Origin: Acidobacteriota bacterium
GTDB lineage: Bacteria; Acidobacteriota; Terriglobia; Terriglobales; Acidobacteriaceae
Assembly (NCBI GenBank): GCA_021810815.1
Contig: JAJZHR010000033.1
Location: 1 to 11,077, forward strand
DNA: 11,077 bases
Direction: 5' to 3'
This document shows, piece after piece, positions 1 to 6,070 of this stretch. A model generated the notes under the pieces. That model did not search any database, was not told where the DNA came from, and saw only the letters and a program-made list of their open reading frames with translations. Made by a program: the position numbers and the translations under genes. Each line of letters begins with the position of its first letter. The first letter of the stretch is position 1.

Positions 1-124
1 CTCCGAGGCGCTGGCCGATGTTCGTCGCCAGCGCGCCCAGCTTCGGCCCAAAGGCCAACTCCAGACCGAGCGAGCCCGGCTGCTTCTCCAACCCCGATCC
101 CGGCTTTTGACCTGCTTCCGCCAT
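1..124 (-). CDS. fliF: Probable N-terminus of flagellar MS-ring protein FliF (partial, runs off the window)
   Basis: Only the first 41 codons are visible, from an ATG at 124 reading leftwards. The peptide begins MAEAGQKPGSGLEKQ and continues with an amphipathic stretch (LGALATNIGQRLG) that would sit in the cytoplasm before the first membrane helix. A weak GGGG lies 4-5 nt before the ATG. The assignment rests mainly on gene order: flgB-flgC-fliE is followed by fliF in most flagellated bacteria. FliF forms the inner-membrane MS ring on which the rod and rotor are built. The visible residues do not prove the family, because FliF N-termini are poorly conserved. The gene is separated from fliE by a repeat-rich spacer of 209 bp. 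Confidence 0.45.
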   Translation of the reverse strand, partial: MAEAGQKPGSGLEKQPGSLGLELAFGPKLGALATNIGQRLG

Positions 125-333
125 CGCACCCCAAAGTTAGGGAACAGGGATCAGGGAACAGGGATCAGGAAATAGCAATCCAGGATCAGGGAATAGCAAT
201 CCAGAACTCCTGCTCCCTGTTTCGTTCCCTGAACCTGGACCCTATTCCGCACCATTTGATCCCTGCTGCTGCTCCCGTTCGCTGTTCCCTGATCCCTGTT
301 CTTCCCTGTTCCCTGCTTTTCGTTCCCTGCTTT
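125..333. repeat. Repeat-rich spacer between fliE and fliF
   Basis: The spacer is built largely from reiterated words. The left half has GGGAACAGG and GGATCAGG copies; the right half has the complementary CCTGTTCCC and CCTGATCCC forms. Bases 142-161 are a perfect 20-bp inverted repeat of 282-301. Bases 162-182 and 183-203 are a 21-bp tandem duplication with one mismatch. Bases 308-333 contain two copies of GTTCCCTGCTTTT. The right edge abuts the fliE stop codon. Folded as RNA, the two arms could make a long stem inside the flagellar transcript. There is no T-run as in an intrinsic terminator. Confidence 0.8.
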
Positions 334-669
334 TCAGAACTGCATATTCAACATCTGCTGGTACGCTCCCACTGCCTTGTTCCTCAACTGCAATGCAAGC
401 TCGAAGGCCATGTTCGCCTTCTGCGTCGCGATCAGAGCGTCGTGCACTTCCACTCCGCTGCCATTCAAAAGCCCCGTCACGCTCTGCGCCGCCCTGGCGT
501 CCAGATCGCTGGTCTGCTCGATCACGGAGCGCAGAACGCCGGAGAACGGCGTCGCCGGAGTGCCACCCGCGCCAGAGCGTGCGGCTCCGTCGATGCCAGA
601 ACGCGCAGTGCTGGCTAGCTCGCTGGCCGCAGCAGCACCGACCCCGTGAACGCCCATTGCATGACTCAT
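334..669 (-). CDS. fliE: Flagellar hook-basal body complex protein FliE
   Basis: FliE is the small rod protein that joins the MS ring to the proximal rod. This 111-residue product has a variable Ala/Gly/Ser-rich N-terminal third and a conserved C-terminus (about residues 73-111), including VEVHDALIATQKANMAFEL and RNKAVGAYQQMLNMQF. These match the family pattern of an EVH...QKAN helix followed by RNK..AYQ.I..MQ. The ATG at 669 was chosen because AGGAG lies 5 nt upstream. The frame stays open further upstream to a TTG at 699, which has no good ribosome site. Length is typical (about 100-115 residues). It is third in the flgB-flgC-fliE order. Confidence 0.93.
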   Translation of the reverse strand: MSHAMGVHGVGAAAASELASTARSGIDGAARSGAGGTPATPFSGVLRSVIEQTSDLDARAAQSVTGLLNGSGVEVHDALIATQKANMAFELALQLRNKAVGAYQQMLNMQF

Positions 670-674
670 TCGCT

Positions 675-679
675 CTCCT
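675..679 (-). promoter_or_regulatory. Ribosome binding site of fliE
   Basis: AGGAG on the minus strand, 5 nt before the ATG at 669. It decides that start over in-frame codons at 687 (ATG) and 699 (TTG). Confidence 0.7.
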
Positions 680-693
680 GCATCCATGCTCTT

Positions 694-717
694 GCTCAAA
701 GCTCACGGCTCAAAGCT
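694..717. repeat. 14-nt period direct repeat upstream of fliE
   Basis: GCTCAAAGCT occurs at 694-703 and again at 708-717, separated by CACG. It lies 25-48 nt upstream of the fliE start codon, in the short flgC-fliE spacer. No function is evident. Confidence 0.6.
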
Positions 718-797
718 GTCTCCCTACACGCTCTCCCTGGACACGCCGAAACAATCCTCCTGAGAGAGCCCCCTTCCAGGCCGCCCAAGCACTCCGA

Positions 798-1409
798 CTA
801 CTTGCCAATGTCCAGCGAAGCCACAATCATGGCCTTCTCCGCCTGCACCGCAGAGGTGTTCATGCCATAGGAGCGTTGCGCTCCCATCAGATCGACCATC
901 TCGGTCAGCGGATTGATGTCCGGGTAGGCTACGTAGCCGTCCGGGCCTGCGTCGGGGTGCTCCGGATCGTACCTCTGCAAGGGAGCGCTCTGATCCGCGA
1001 CGATGCCGGACACCTGCACACCAGCCTCCGTATCCGGTTGCCCTGCTTGCATCGAAATCCCCAGAGGAACCACGCGCCGCAAGCCCGTCATCCCGCTGCT
1101 CCCAGTCCCAGCCGCAAGGCTTGCACTTGTTCCCGAGCCGAGTCCTGCTGCCGTTGCAGCGCCGATCCCCGCGCTGTTCCACGAGTTGGAATGCGCGCCC
1201 AGGCCTCCCTGCCCCAGCAGCGACGCCGCAAAGCTCTGCTCGCTGCCGGCATTCGCCGTCTGAAACACGACCTGCTGACGGCGATAGGGCCCTCCATCGG
1301 CGGTGCGCGTGGTCTCCGCATTGGCCATGTTGGCCGCAACCACTTCGGCGCGCACCCGCTCCGCCTTCAGAGCCGACCCGCTCACATCCAACACACCGAA
1401 AAGATTCAT
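798..1409 (-). CDS. flgC: Flagellar basal-body rod protein FlgC with long internal insert
   Basis: FlgC is a proximal rod subunit. The N-terminus (MNLFGVLDVSGSALKAERVR, then ANMANAETTRT at 26-36 and GGPYRRQ at 39-45) and the C-terminal half (YDPEHPDAGPDGYVAYPDIN at 147-166, then the TEMVDLM helix) are clear family signatures. At 203 residues it is about 65-70 longer than the usual 134-150. The excess is a Gly/Ala/Ser-rich segment at roughly residues 52-127, between the D0 helix/beta-hairpin part and the conserved C-terminal part. The start at 1409 follows GGAGG with a 5-nt gap. A longer in-frame version from 1460 would add 17 residues foreign to the family. It is second in the operon. Confidence 0.95.
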   Translation of the reverse strand: MNLFGVLDVSGSALKAERVRAEVVAANMANAETTRTADGGPYRRQQVVFQTANAGSEQSFAASLLGQGGLGAHSNSWNSAGIGAATAAGLGSGTSASLAAGTGSSGMTGLRRVVPLGISMQAGQPDTEAGVQVSGIVADQSAPLQRYDPEHPDAGPDGYVAYPDINPLTEMVDLMGAQRSYGMNTSAVQAEKAMIVASLDIGK

Positions 1410-1414
1410 GCTCG

Positions 1415-1419
1415 CCTCC
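1415..1419 (-). promoter_or_regulatory. Ribosome binding site of flgC
   Basis: GGAGG on the minus strand, 5 nt before the ATG at 1409. It fixes the start so that the protein begins with the conserved MNLFGVLD helix. Confidence 0.75.
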
Positions 1420-1524
1420 ACAACTCCAGCTACTAAAATCGGGTGCAATATCGGCTGCAATTGCAGCCCGTGACGGCAGGCCTAAAGTCCTGCCCCTTCA
1501 AAGCCGGACTTGTTCAGAGATTTT

Positions 1525-1546
1525 CTGTTCCTGTTCCCTGTTCCCC
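1525..1546. repeat. Short word repeat just after flgB stop
   Basis: CTGTTCC / CTGTTCCC is repeated three times in tandem (minus strand: GGAACAG-type units), four bases beyond the flgB stop codon. It is the same word family as the fliE-fliF spacer (125-333), and it occupies the same place relative to the preceding gene, directly behind a stop codon. Confidence 0.65.
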
Positions 1547-1550
1547 GAAC

Positions 1551-1898
1551 TTACTGCGCATGAATCGCGCTCAATATCTCCGCATACTGGCTCCGCAGCA
1601 GCGAGACGCCGGTGCGGAACTCCAGTTGCGCCTTGGCCATCTGCATCCCCTCGCGGTCGAGCGAAACGTTGTTGCCATCGGGCCGCTCAATCAGACCGCC
1701 CACTTCCTTCGCCACCGGAGTCGCTGCGTTCGCGCCAGCCTTCATGGCCTGCGCGAACTCCTGCTCGAAATCGATGCCCATGGTGTGGTAGCCCGGCGTG
1801 TCCGCATTGGCCACATTGCCCGCCGTCAGCTTCAACTGGCTGGCGGACAGGTCAAGATACTTGCCCACAGCCTCCGTCACTGGAGTCGTGATGTTCAT
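1551..1898 (-). CDS. flgB: Flagellar basal-body rod protein FlgB
   Basis: FlgB is a proximal rod subunit and the first gene of this flagellar operon. The 115-residue product has the N-terminal rod motif GNVANADTPGY (27-37), which corresponds to the family's N(I/V)ANa(D/N)TPGY. It also has RPDGNNVSLDREGMQMAK (72-89), matching the family's DGN.V.l..E....a. Length is slightly below the usual 125-140. The ATG at 1898 has an excellent AAGGAGGG site 5 nt upstream; an in-frame ATG at 1916 sits on the ribosome site itself and is unlikely. A sigma-54 promoter candidate lies about 55 nt upstream. flgC follows after a 141-nt spacer. Confidence 0.95.
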   Translation of the reverse strand: MNITTPVTEAVGKYLDLSASQLKLTAGNVANADTPGYHTMGIDFEQEFAQAMKAGANAATPVAKEVGGLIERPDGNNVSLDREGMQMAKAQLEFRTGVSLLRSQYAEILSAIHAQ

Positions 1899-1903
1899 CC
1901 GTT

Positions 1904-1911
1904 CCCTCCTT
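1904..1911 (-). promoter_or_regulatory. Strong ribosome binding site of flgB
   Basis: AAGGAGGG on the minus strand ends 5 nt before the ATG at 1898. It is nearly complementary to the full 16S anti-SD and excludes the upstream in-frame ATG at 1916. Confidence 0.8.
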
Positions 1912-1952
1912 TTCACCGGGCATTCTCAAGCCACAGGGGTACTCCGTCGATA

Positions 1953-1968
1953 TGCAGATAAGGGGCCA
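1953..1968 (-). promoter_or_regulatory. Sigma-54 promoter of the flgB operon
   Basis: The minus strand reads TGGCCCCTTATCTGCA. Compared with the sigma-54 consensus TGGCACG-N4-TTGCA it keeps the invariant GG (-24) and GC (-12) at the correct 10-nt separation, plus the TGGC and TGCA flanks. Transcription should begin near 1942, giving a leader of about 44 nt ahead of flgB. The gene directly upstream encodes a sigma-54 activator ATPase, which strengthens the call. Rod/ring operons are sigma-54 dependent in several flagellar systems. Confidence 0.7.
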
Positions 1969-1986
1969 CTCGTCAGCGCCGCTGCA

Positions 1987-2007
1987 TAAGAAAGCTCTCA
2001 GGAGAGC
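1987..2007 (-). terminator. Probable intrinsic terminator after the sigma-54 activator gene
   Basis: On the minus strand GCTCTC (2007-2002) and GAGAGC (1999-1994) form a short hairpin with a very small loop. It is followed by TTTCTTAT. It lies about 150 nt after the activator stop and just ahead of the flgB promoter, so it would insulate the regulatory operon from the flagellar one. The stem is short, hence moderate confidence. Confidence 0.45.
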
Positions 2008-2157
2008 GTGCGCAGGAAACAGGTTCGGCGGATCAGGGATTCAGACGGGCGGGTTCGGCCACTCGGAATCACTCCACCCTGCGCGACAAAGCCGCACGAG
2101 GATGAGCCAATCGACTCTCGAAGTATGGACACCTGAAGTTGTTCGGTTGGCTGAGAA

Positions 2158-3765
2158 TCAGGCTGGCCCGCTGCCGAAGCATATGTCCTCCGGCTGAATC
2201 TCCGGCCGGTTGTCGGCGAGAATGGTCGCTCTCTCCAGCACATGCGCCAGCTCGCGGACGTTTCCCGGCCACGCATAGCCAATGAGCTTGCGCATTGCGG
2301 CTTCCGCGAGCCGCTTCACCGGAGCCTGCTCTCCCAGCTTCGCAAGGAAGTGCGCTGCGAGCAGAGGAACGTCCTCCATCCGCTCCGCCAGCGACGGCAC
2401 ATGCATGGGGAAGACAGCGAGGCGGTAATACAGATCGGAGCGGAAGCGGCCCTCCTTCGACCTCTGCTCCAGCGGCTGATGCGTCGCCGCGATCACGCGC
2501 ACATCCACGCGCACCGGCTCATTCTCTCCCACGCGCTGCAGTTCGCCGCACTCCAAAAAGCGCAGCAGCTTCGCCTGCAGTCCCAGGGGCATTTCGCCAA
2601 TCTCATCCAGGAAGAGAGTTCCTCCGTGCGCAGCTTCGATTCTTCCGGTGCGCGACTGCACAGCCCCGGTGAAGGCTCCGCGCGTATGGCCGAACAGTTC
2701 CGCCTCCAGCAGCGCCTCTGGAATCGCAGCGCAGTTGAGAACAGTGAACGGCTTGGACGACCGCGTGCTGAGCCGGTACAGCGCCCGCGCCACCACCTCC
2801 TTGCCCGTCCCGGTCGCACCCTCCAGCAGCACAGTGGTCGATCGCGGAGCCACCAGTCGCACCAGACGCGCCATCTTCCGCATCGCCGCCGATTCGCCCA
2901 CCATCTCCGGAATCAACACAGTGTCCGGGGCCGGCATTGGCGTCGCAGCGTCCTTCCCGCCGCTGGGTGAAGTCTCTGAAATATCCGGGCGCGGAAGGTG
3001 AAGCGGCAGGTCTACCCATCCCGTCTGCATTCCTCCTTCCGCGAAGGTCGCGCACTTTGCGGCAAAGAGGTCGTGCTGCCGACGCATCTGCACAGCCGCA
3101 TCAGCCCCTCCTGCAGCCAGAGAGACAGCGCCTCGGGAGCCGGGAATGCTGATCGGAGCGGCGTTCCAGGCCGCCTGGTCGAAGCCCCCTTTCCTGGGCG
3201 CGACATTGGCATCCTGCGGCACCACCTCCTCCTGCGCGACGCGGATAGCGTGGAGCAGTTCATTCCTGCGCGGGCTGCGCGCTGGCGCGGAAGAGTTGCT
3301 GATTGTGGGCGGCCCACCCACGGACGTGGAGCCCGATTGGCTGCCCTGCGCTCTGCTGGAGCGCGAAGCGCTGGATTCAGGATCCCCGCCTATCTGCACC
3401 AGGTCGATTTCCGGATACACCTGCTGCAACTGGCGGGCAAACTCGACCACCTCAAGATCCGGCAGCCAGGCGTCGAGAAGGAGCGCCTCCGCCGCAGCGT
3501 CGTCCAGATGCGCCAGCGCCTCCGCTCCCCCGCCCGCTTCGCGCACACGCCAGCGAAGATCGGTCAGCGACTTGCTCAGCCGCTGACGGAAAGAAGCGTC
3601 CGCGCTCGCCACGACGACCGTCCGCTGCAGCGCGGCGGCGGCCGCTGCTCTCTGGGTCGCGCAAACGATTTCCGGCCGAAGAGAGCGATGCTGCAGATCT
3701 GCATTCAGAGGCGCCTTCGGCCCTGTTCGAGGTTGCGGAGAATCGTTCTGCGGCAAGCGTCCCAT
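2158..3765 (-). CDS. Sigma-54 activator ATPase with atypical receiver and no DNA-binding domain
   Basis: This is a 535-residue bacterial enhancer-binding-type AAA+ ATPase that remodels sigma-54 RNA polymerase. Visible motifs: Walker A GATGTGKE (316-323), sigma-54-contacting GAFTGA (363-368), Walker B GGTLFLDEIGEM (381-392), arginine-finger region RFRSDLYYRL (440-449) and sensor II WPGNVRE (499-505). An N-terminal receiver-like domain (about 49-126) keeps the phosphoacceptor-type Asp98 in LLLDAWLPD. Its acidic pocket is degraded (VVVASADAS) and no clear beta-5 Lys is seen. A linker of about 150 residues, rich in Ser/Gly/Pro, follows. The protein ends about 30 residues after sensor II, so the usual Fis-type helix-turn-helix is absent, as reported for Helicobacter FlgR. 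Start 3765 follows GGAGG at 3774-3778. It probably drives the downstream flgB promoter. Confidence 0.9.
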   Translation of the reverse strand: MGRLPQNDSPQPRTGPKAPLNADLQHRSLRPEIVCATQRAAAAAALQRTVVVASADASFRQRLSKSLTDLRWRVREAGGGAEALAHLDDAAAEALLLDAWLPDLEVVEFARQLQQVYPEIDLVQIGGDPESSASRSSRAQGSQSGSTSVGGPPTISNSSAPARSPRRNELLHAIRVAQEEVVPQDANVAPRKGGFDQAAWNAAPISIPGSRGAVSLAAGGADAAVQMRRQHDLFAAKCATFAEGGMQTGWVDLPLHLPRPDISETSPSGGKDAATPMPAPDTVLIPEMVGESAAMRKMARLVRLVAPRSTTVLLEGATGTGKEVVARALYRLSTRSSKPFTVLNCAAIPEALLEAELFGHTRGAFTGAVQSRTGRIEAAHGGTLFLDEIGEMPLGLQAKLLRFLECGELQRVGENEPVRVDVRVIAATHQPLEQRSKEGRFRSDLYYRLAVFPMHVPSLAERMEDVPLLAAHFLAKLGEQAPVKRLAEAAMRKLIGYAWPGNVRELAHVLERATILADNRPEIQPEDICFGSGPA

Positions 3766-3794
3766 TGTTGAAACCTCCAAACTTGTGCGCTGGC

Positions 3795-4781
3795 CTACCC
3801 TGCCGCCGCCACAGAGCCGGATCGCGCCGTCGTCCGCGTCTCCTGCGGACGGGAGGATTTCAGGACAGAGGCTTTGGGGAATTCAATGTCCACGCCAGCA
3901 TTCCCGCAAAGGAACCTCGCCCCCATGGCCTCGGCCACCATGCGGGCGGCGGCGAGATGGGGCACGGGGTTGCGCGTGAAGTCGAAATCCGGGATATCGA
4001 AGGGCTGCCCAAGCGCGCATTCCCGGAGCCATTCCTCTCCTCCGCTCGGAGTGAGCCGCCATGCGAAGCGGACTTCCTCGACCCGGGGATAGGCAAAGGC
4101 TGCCAAACTGCCTCCCCTGGAAGAGGCCTGCGGAGCCTGAGACACTCCGATGGACGCGAACGCGAGGCCCAGTTCGCGAAACACATAATCCAGCCCCTCG
4201 ATATTCACACAGATAAACGGTACCTCCGAGGGGCCCGACCTCGACCCGCGAAACTCTTTGTTGTCGGGCCGCCATGCGAATCCGTGGTCGAGAGCTGTCC
4301 TGCGCGCGTCCACTCTGCGCGCTCCCGTGCCATAGCGCCTGCCCAGCTCCAGCAAATCGCGAAAGGCGCGCACCATGGCGATGGCCCGCGCGCACTCCCG
4401 CGCGCTGTCGGCCATGGTGCCCCGCATATCGTCCACCTCCTCATGGTCCATGCCCAGTTCCAGGATGCATTGCAGAGCTGTGAGGGGCTGGCAGAGGCGA
4501 TGCATGGCAGAGCCTGCCAGCGTCTCCTTCAACGGAAGCTGCGGCACGCACGCGACGATAAGGGACTCTGCCGCGCCAGGCTCGCCGCAGAGAGCCTCTG
4601 CCGCGTGAGCGTCAGCCGCAGGGGGGCGAAGAAGAGCATCCGCAGGCACTGCGGAAACAGCTTTGAGTCCGGTGCGGGAAATGGCCGCCGCCACGTCCTG
4701 GCGCGGCTGCTTGATGCAGGCGATGGACGTGCATATTGCCCCGCGATGGTCGCTTTGGCGCTGTGGATTCATCATTCGCAT
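3795..4781 (-). CDS. Histidine-kinase-like protein with degenerate ATPase domain (possible phosphotransfer protein)
   Basis: The 328-residue protein has an H-box-like helix, SAMHRLCQPLTALQ (91-104, His94), resembling HELRTPLTAI of sensor kinases. A second helix around 120-148 would complete a dimerisation/phosphotransfer (DHp) bundle. The following region has the layout of a kinase catalytic domain (VNIEGLDYVFRELGLAFASIG at the N-box position, HLAAARMVAEAMGARF at the G2-like helix). However, the N-box Asn and the DxGxG and GxGxG glycine boxes are missing. ATP binding therefore looks unlikely; ChpT-type phosphotransferases have this architecture. No membrane segment or sensor domain is apparent; the first 85 residues hold C17 and C22. 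Start 4781 has GGAGGGAG upstream. It lies 51 nt after the response regulator and 29 nt before the sigma-54 activator, so one operon is likely. Confidence 0.65.
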   Translation of the reverse strand: MRMMNPQRQSDHRGAICTSIACIKQPRQDVAAAISRTGLKAVSAVPADALLRPPAADAHAAEALCGEPGAAESLIVACVPQLPLKETLAGSAMHRLCQPLTALQCILELGMDHEEVDDMRGTMADSARECARAIAMVRAFRDLLELGRRYGTGARRVDARRTALDHGFAWRPDNKEFRGSRSGPSEVPFICVNIEGLDYVFRELGLAFASIGVSQAPQASSRGGSLAAFAYPRVEEVRFAWRLTPSGGEEWLRECALGQPFDIPDFDFTRNPVPHLAAARMVAEAMGARFLCGNAGVDIEFPKASVLKSSRPQETRTTARSGSVAAAG

Positions 4782-4832
4782 TGGGTCTCCCTCCAACTTC
4801 GGCAAGACAGTTGCAAACTCAGGGTCGTCATC

Positions 4833-5684
4833 TCAAGCCGTCCGCAGATGCCCTGCAACTCCAGCGACCACTCGCACCGGAATGGCCGCCAGAACAAATT
4901 CCCTCTGCGGCCGCTTGCGCATCGCGAAAGCCTCGTTGCGCTGCTCGGCAAGGGGCATCCGGCGTTGCGCGTCACGGTTCTTCAGACGGTAGCCCGTGCC
5001 GCGCACCGTCTCGATCCAATTGTCCATGCCGTACGCCGGCAGAGCTTCGCTCCCGCTTCCCTGCTGCGCGGACGCTTCGCCCAGCTTCTTCCGCAAATAG
5101 TTGACATAGACATCCACCACATTGGTTCCAGCGTCCGGCGACATGCGCCACACGCCCTCCAGCAGCGTCGCCCGGGACACGCACTGGCCGTTGTTGCGCA
5201 GCAGAAACTCCAGCAGGGCGAATTCCTTTCCCGTCAGCTCCACCGCGCGGCCATCGCACTCCACGCTCCGCTCCATCCGGTTCAGCGAGAGGGAGCCGCA
5301 GCGCAGAACCGGGTCAGCGTGCTGCGTCCGCCTCCGCTGGAGCGCTCGACAACGGGCGGACAGCTCGTGAAAAGAGAAGGGCTTCAGAAGGCAATCGTCC
5401 GCTCCCAGGTTCAAGCAGCGAATCCTCTCCTCCACCTCGCCGCGGCCGGTCAACACCAGCACCGACATCTCCGCGTGCGTCTGGTGGACCACTTCCAGCA
5501 CCTCAATCCCATCCTTGCGCGGCAGGCTCAGATCCAGCATCATCAGCTCCGGCGCGTCGTCCATCACAGCCGCAAGCGCAGCCTCTCCGTCCCCCACCCA
5601 CGCCACCTGATGCCCTTCCATCTCCAACGCCTTTTTCAGGTACATACCCAATGCGCGGTCGTCCTCAACCACGAGCACTCTCAT
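4833..5684 (-). CDS. OmpR/PhoB-family response regulator with extended C-terminus
   Basis: This is a two-component DNA-binding regulator of 283 residues. The receiver (1-120) is complete: acidic pair D8/D9, phosphoacceptor D51 in MMLDLSLP, T79 (VLTG) and K101 (LLKPF). A winged-helix effector domain (about 125-235) includes ELTGKEFALLEFLLRNNGQ, NVVDVYVNYLRKKLG and VRGTGYRL. An insert of about 15-20 residues (around 203-220, Gln/Gly/Ser-rich) interrupts the segment just after the recognition helix. The protein continues some 47 residues beyond the normal GTGYRLKNR end with a basic, unrecognised tail. The usual family length is about 220-240. The ATG at 5684 follows a G-rich site (GAGGGGGGAT). 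It is first in the apparent three-gene regulatory operon. Confidence 0.92.
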   Translation of the reverse strand: MRVLVVEDDRALGMYLKKALEMEGHQVAWVGDGEAALAAVMDDAPELMMLDLSLPRKDGIEVLEVVHQTHAEMSVLVLTGRGEVEERIRCLNLGADDCLLKPFSFHELSARCRALQRRRTQHADPVLRCGSLSLNRMERSVECDGRAVELTGKEFALLEFLLRNNGQCVSRATLLEGVWRMSPDAGTNVVDVYVNYLRKKLGEASAQQGSGSEALPAYGMDNWIETVRGTGYRLKNRDAQRRMPLAEQRNEAFAMRKRPQREFVLAAIPVRVVAGVAGHLRTA

Positions 5685-6070
5685 GAAGCGATCCCCCCTC
5701 GGCAGCTTCCTGGTTACGCGCGCTGATTACTACCGCGCATTACCAAGCTCCTCTAGTGAAGCGAGATTCTCAATGGAAAAATTCATATCTGCCAACTACA
5801 TAGGCCCAAAAGAGAACGCGGAAAAATCTGTTCCGAAATGGGGCTTAGGTAGCTATGCTCGCCCGGAAAAGAATGGCAAACCACGGGCCATCCGATGCAC
5901 ACTCCGATTGCGCCCAGGAATGCCCCGGAATTGTTCCCAGGGCTGCACAGACGCCCGCAGCGAGCTGAGATCGCAGGCTCTGCCGCCCCCCTACCGCAGC
6001 TTCTGCGATAAGGGCGATGCGGCGATTCGACGTTGTAAAGCAGCAACAGTATCCGCAGGTTTTTCCAGCT
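5685..6070. other. Divergent promoter spacer between the response regulator and HD-GYP genes
   Basis: A 386-bp non-coding spacer with an AT-richer core (about 5750-5850) must hold promoters in both directions. For the leftward gene, TTGGGC and TATGAA 16 nt apart (around 5787-5814 on the minus strand) are a weak sigma-70-like pair. For the rightward gene, two windows have GG and GC at sigma-54 spacing: 5839-5853 (TGGGGCTTAGGTAGC) and 5874-5888 (TGGCAAACCACGGGC). Both deviate from consensus elsewhere. No operator, riboswitch or RNA gene was recognised. Confidence 0.4.

Noticed and set aside
138..203. Repeats considered as a CRISPR array
   Set aside because: Units are short, contiguous words with no regular unique spacers.
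393..1436. Plus-strand open frame of 347 codons
   Set aside because: Antisense to fliE and flgC, low-complexity Arg/Pro/Ser-rich product, no ribosome site.
2094..2109. Second sigma-54-like match (TGGCTCATCCTCGTGC, minus strand)
   Set aside because: The spacing between GG and GC is 11 rather than 10 nt, and it lies on the far side of the terminator-like hairpin.
3303..5726. Plus-strand open frame of 807 codons
   Set aside because: It is antisense to the sigma-54 activator, the pseudo-kinase and the response regulator, which have clear domain motifs. The product is Arg/His/Pro-rich without any family, a known effect of GC-rich codon bias.
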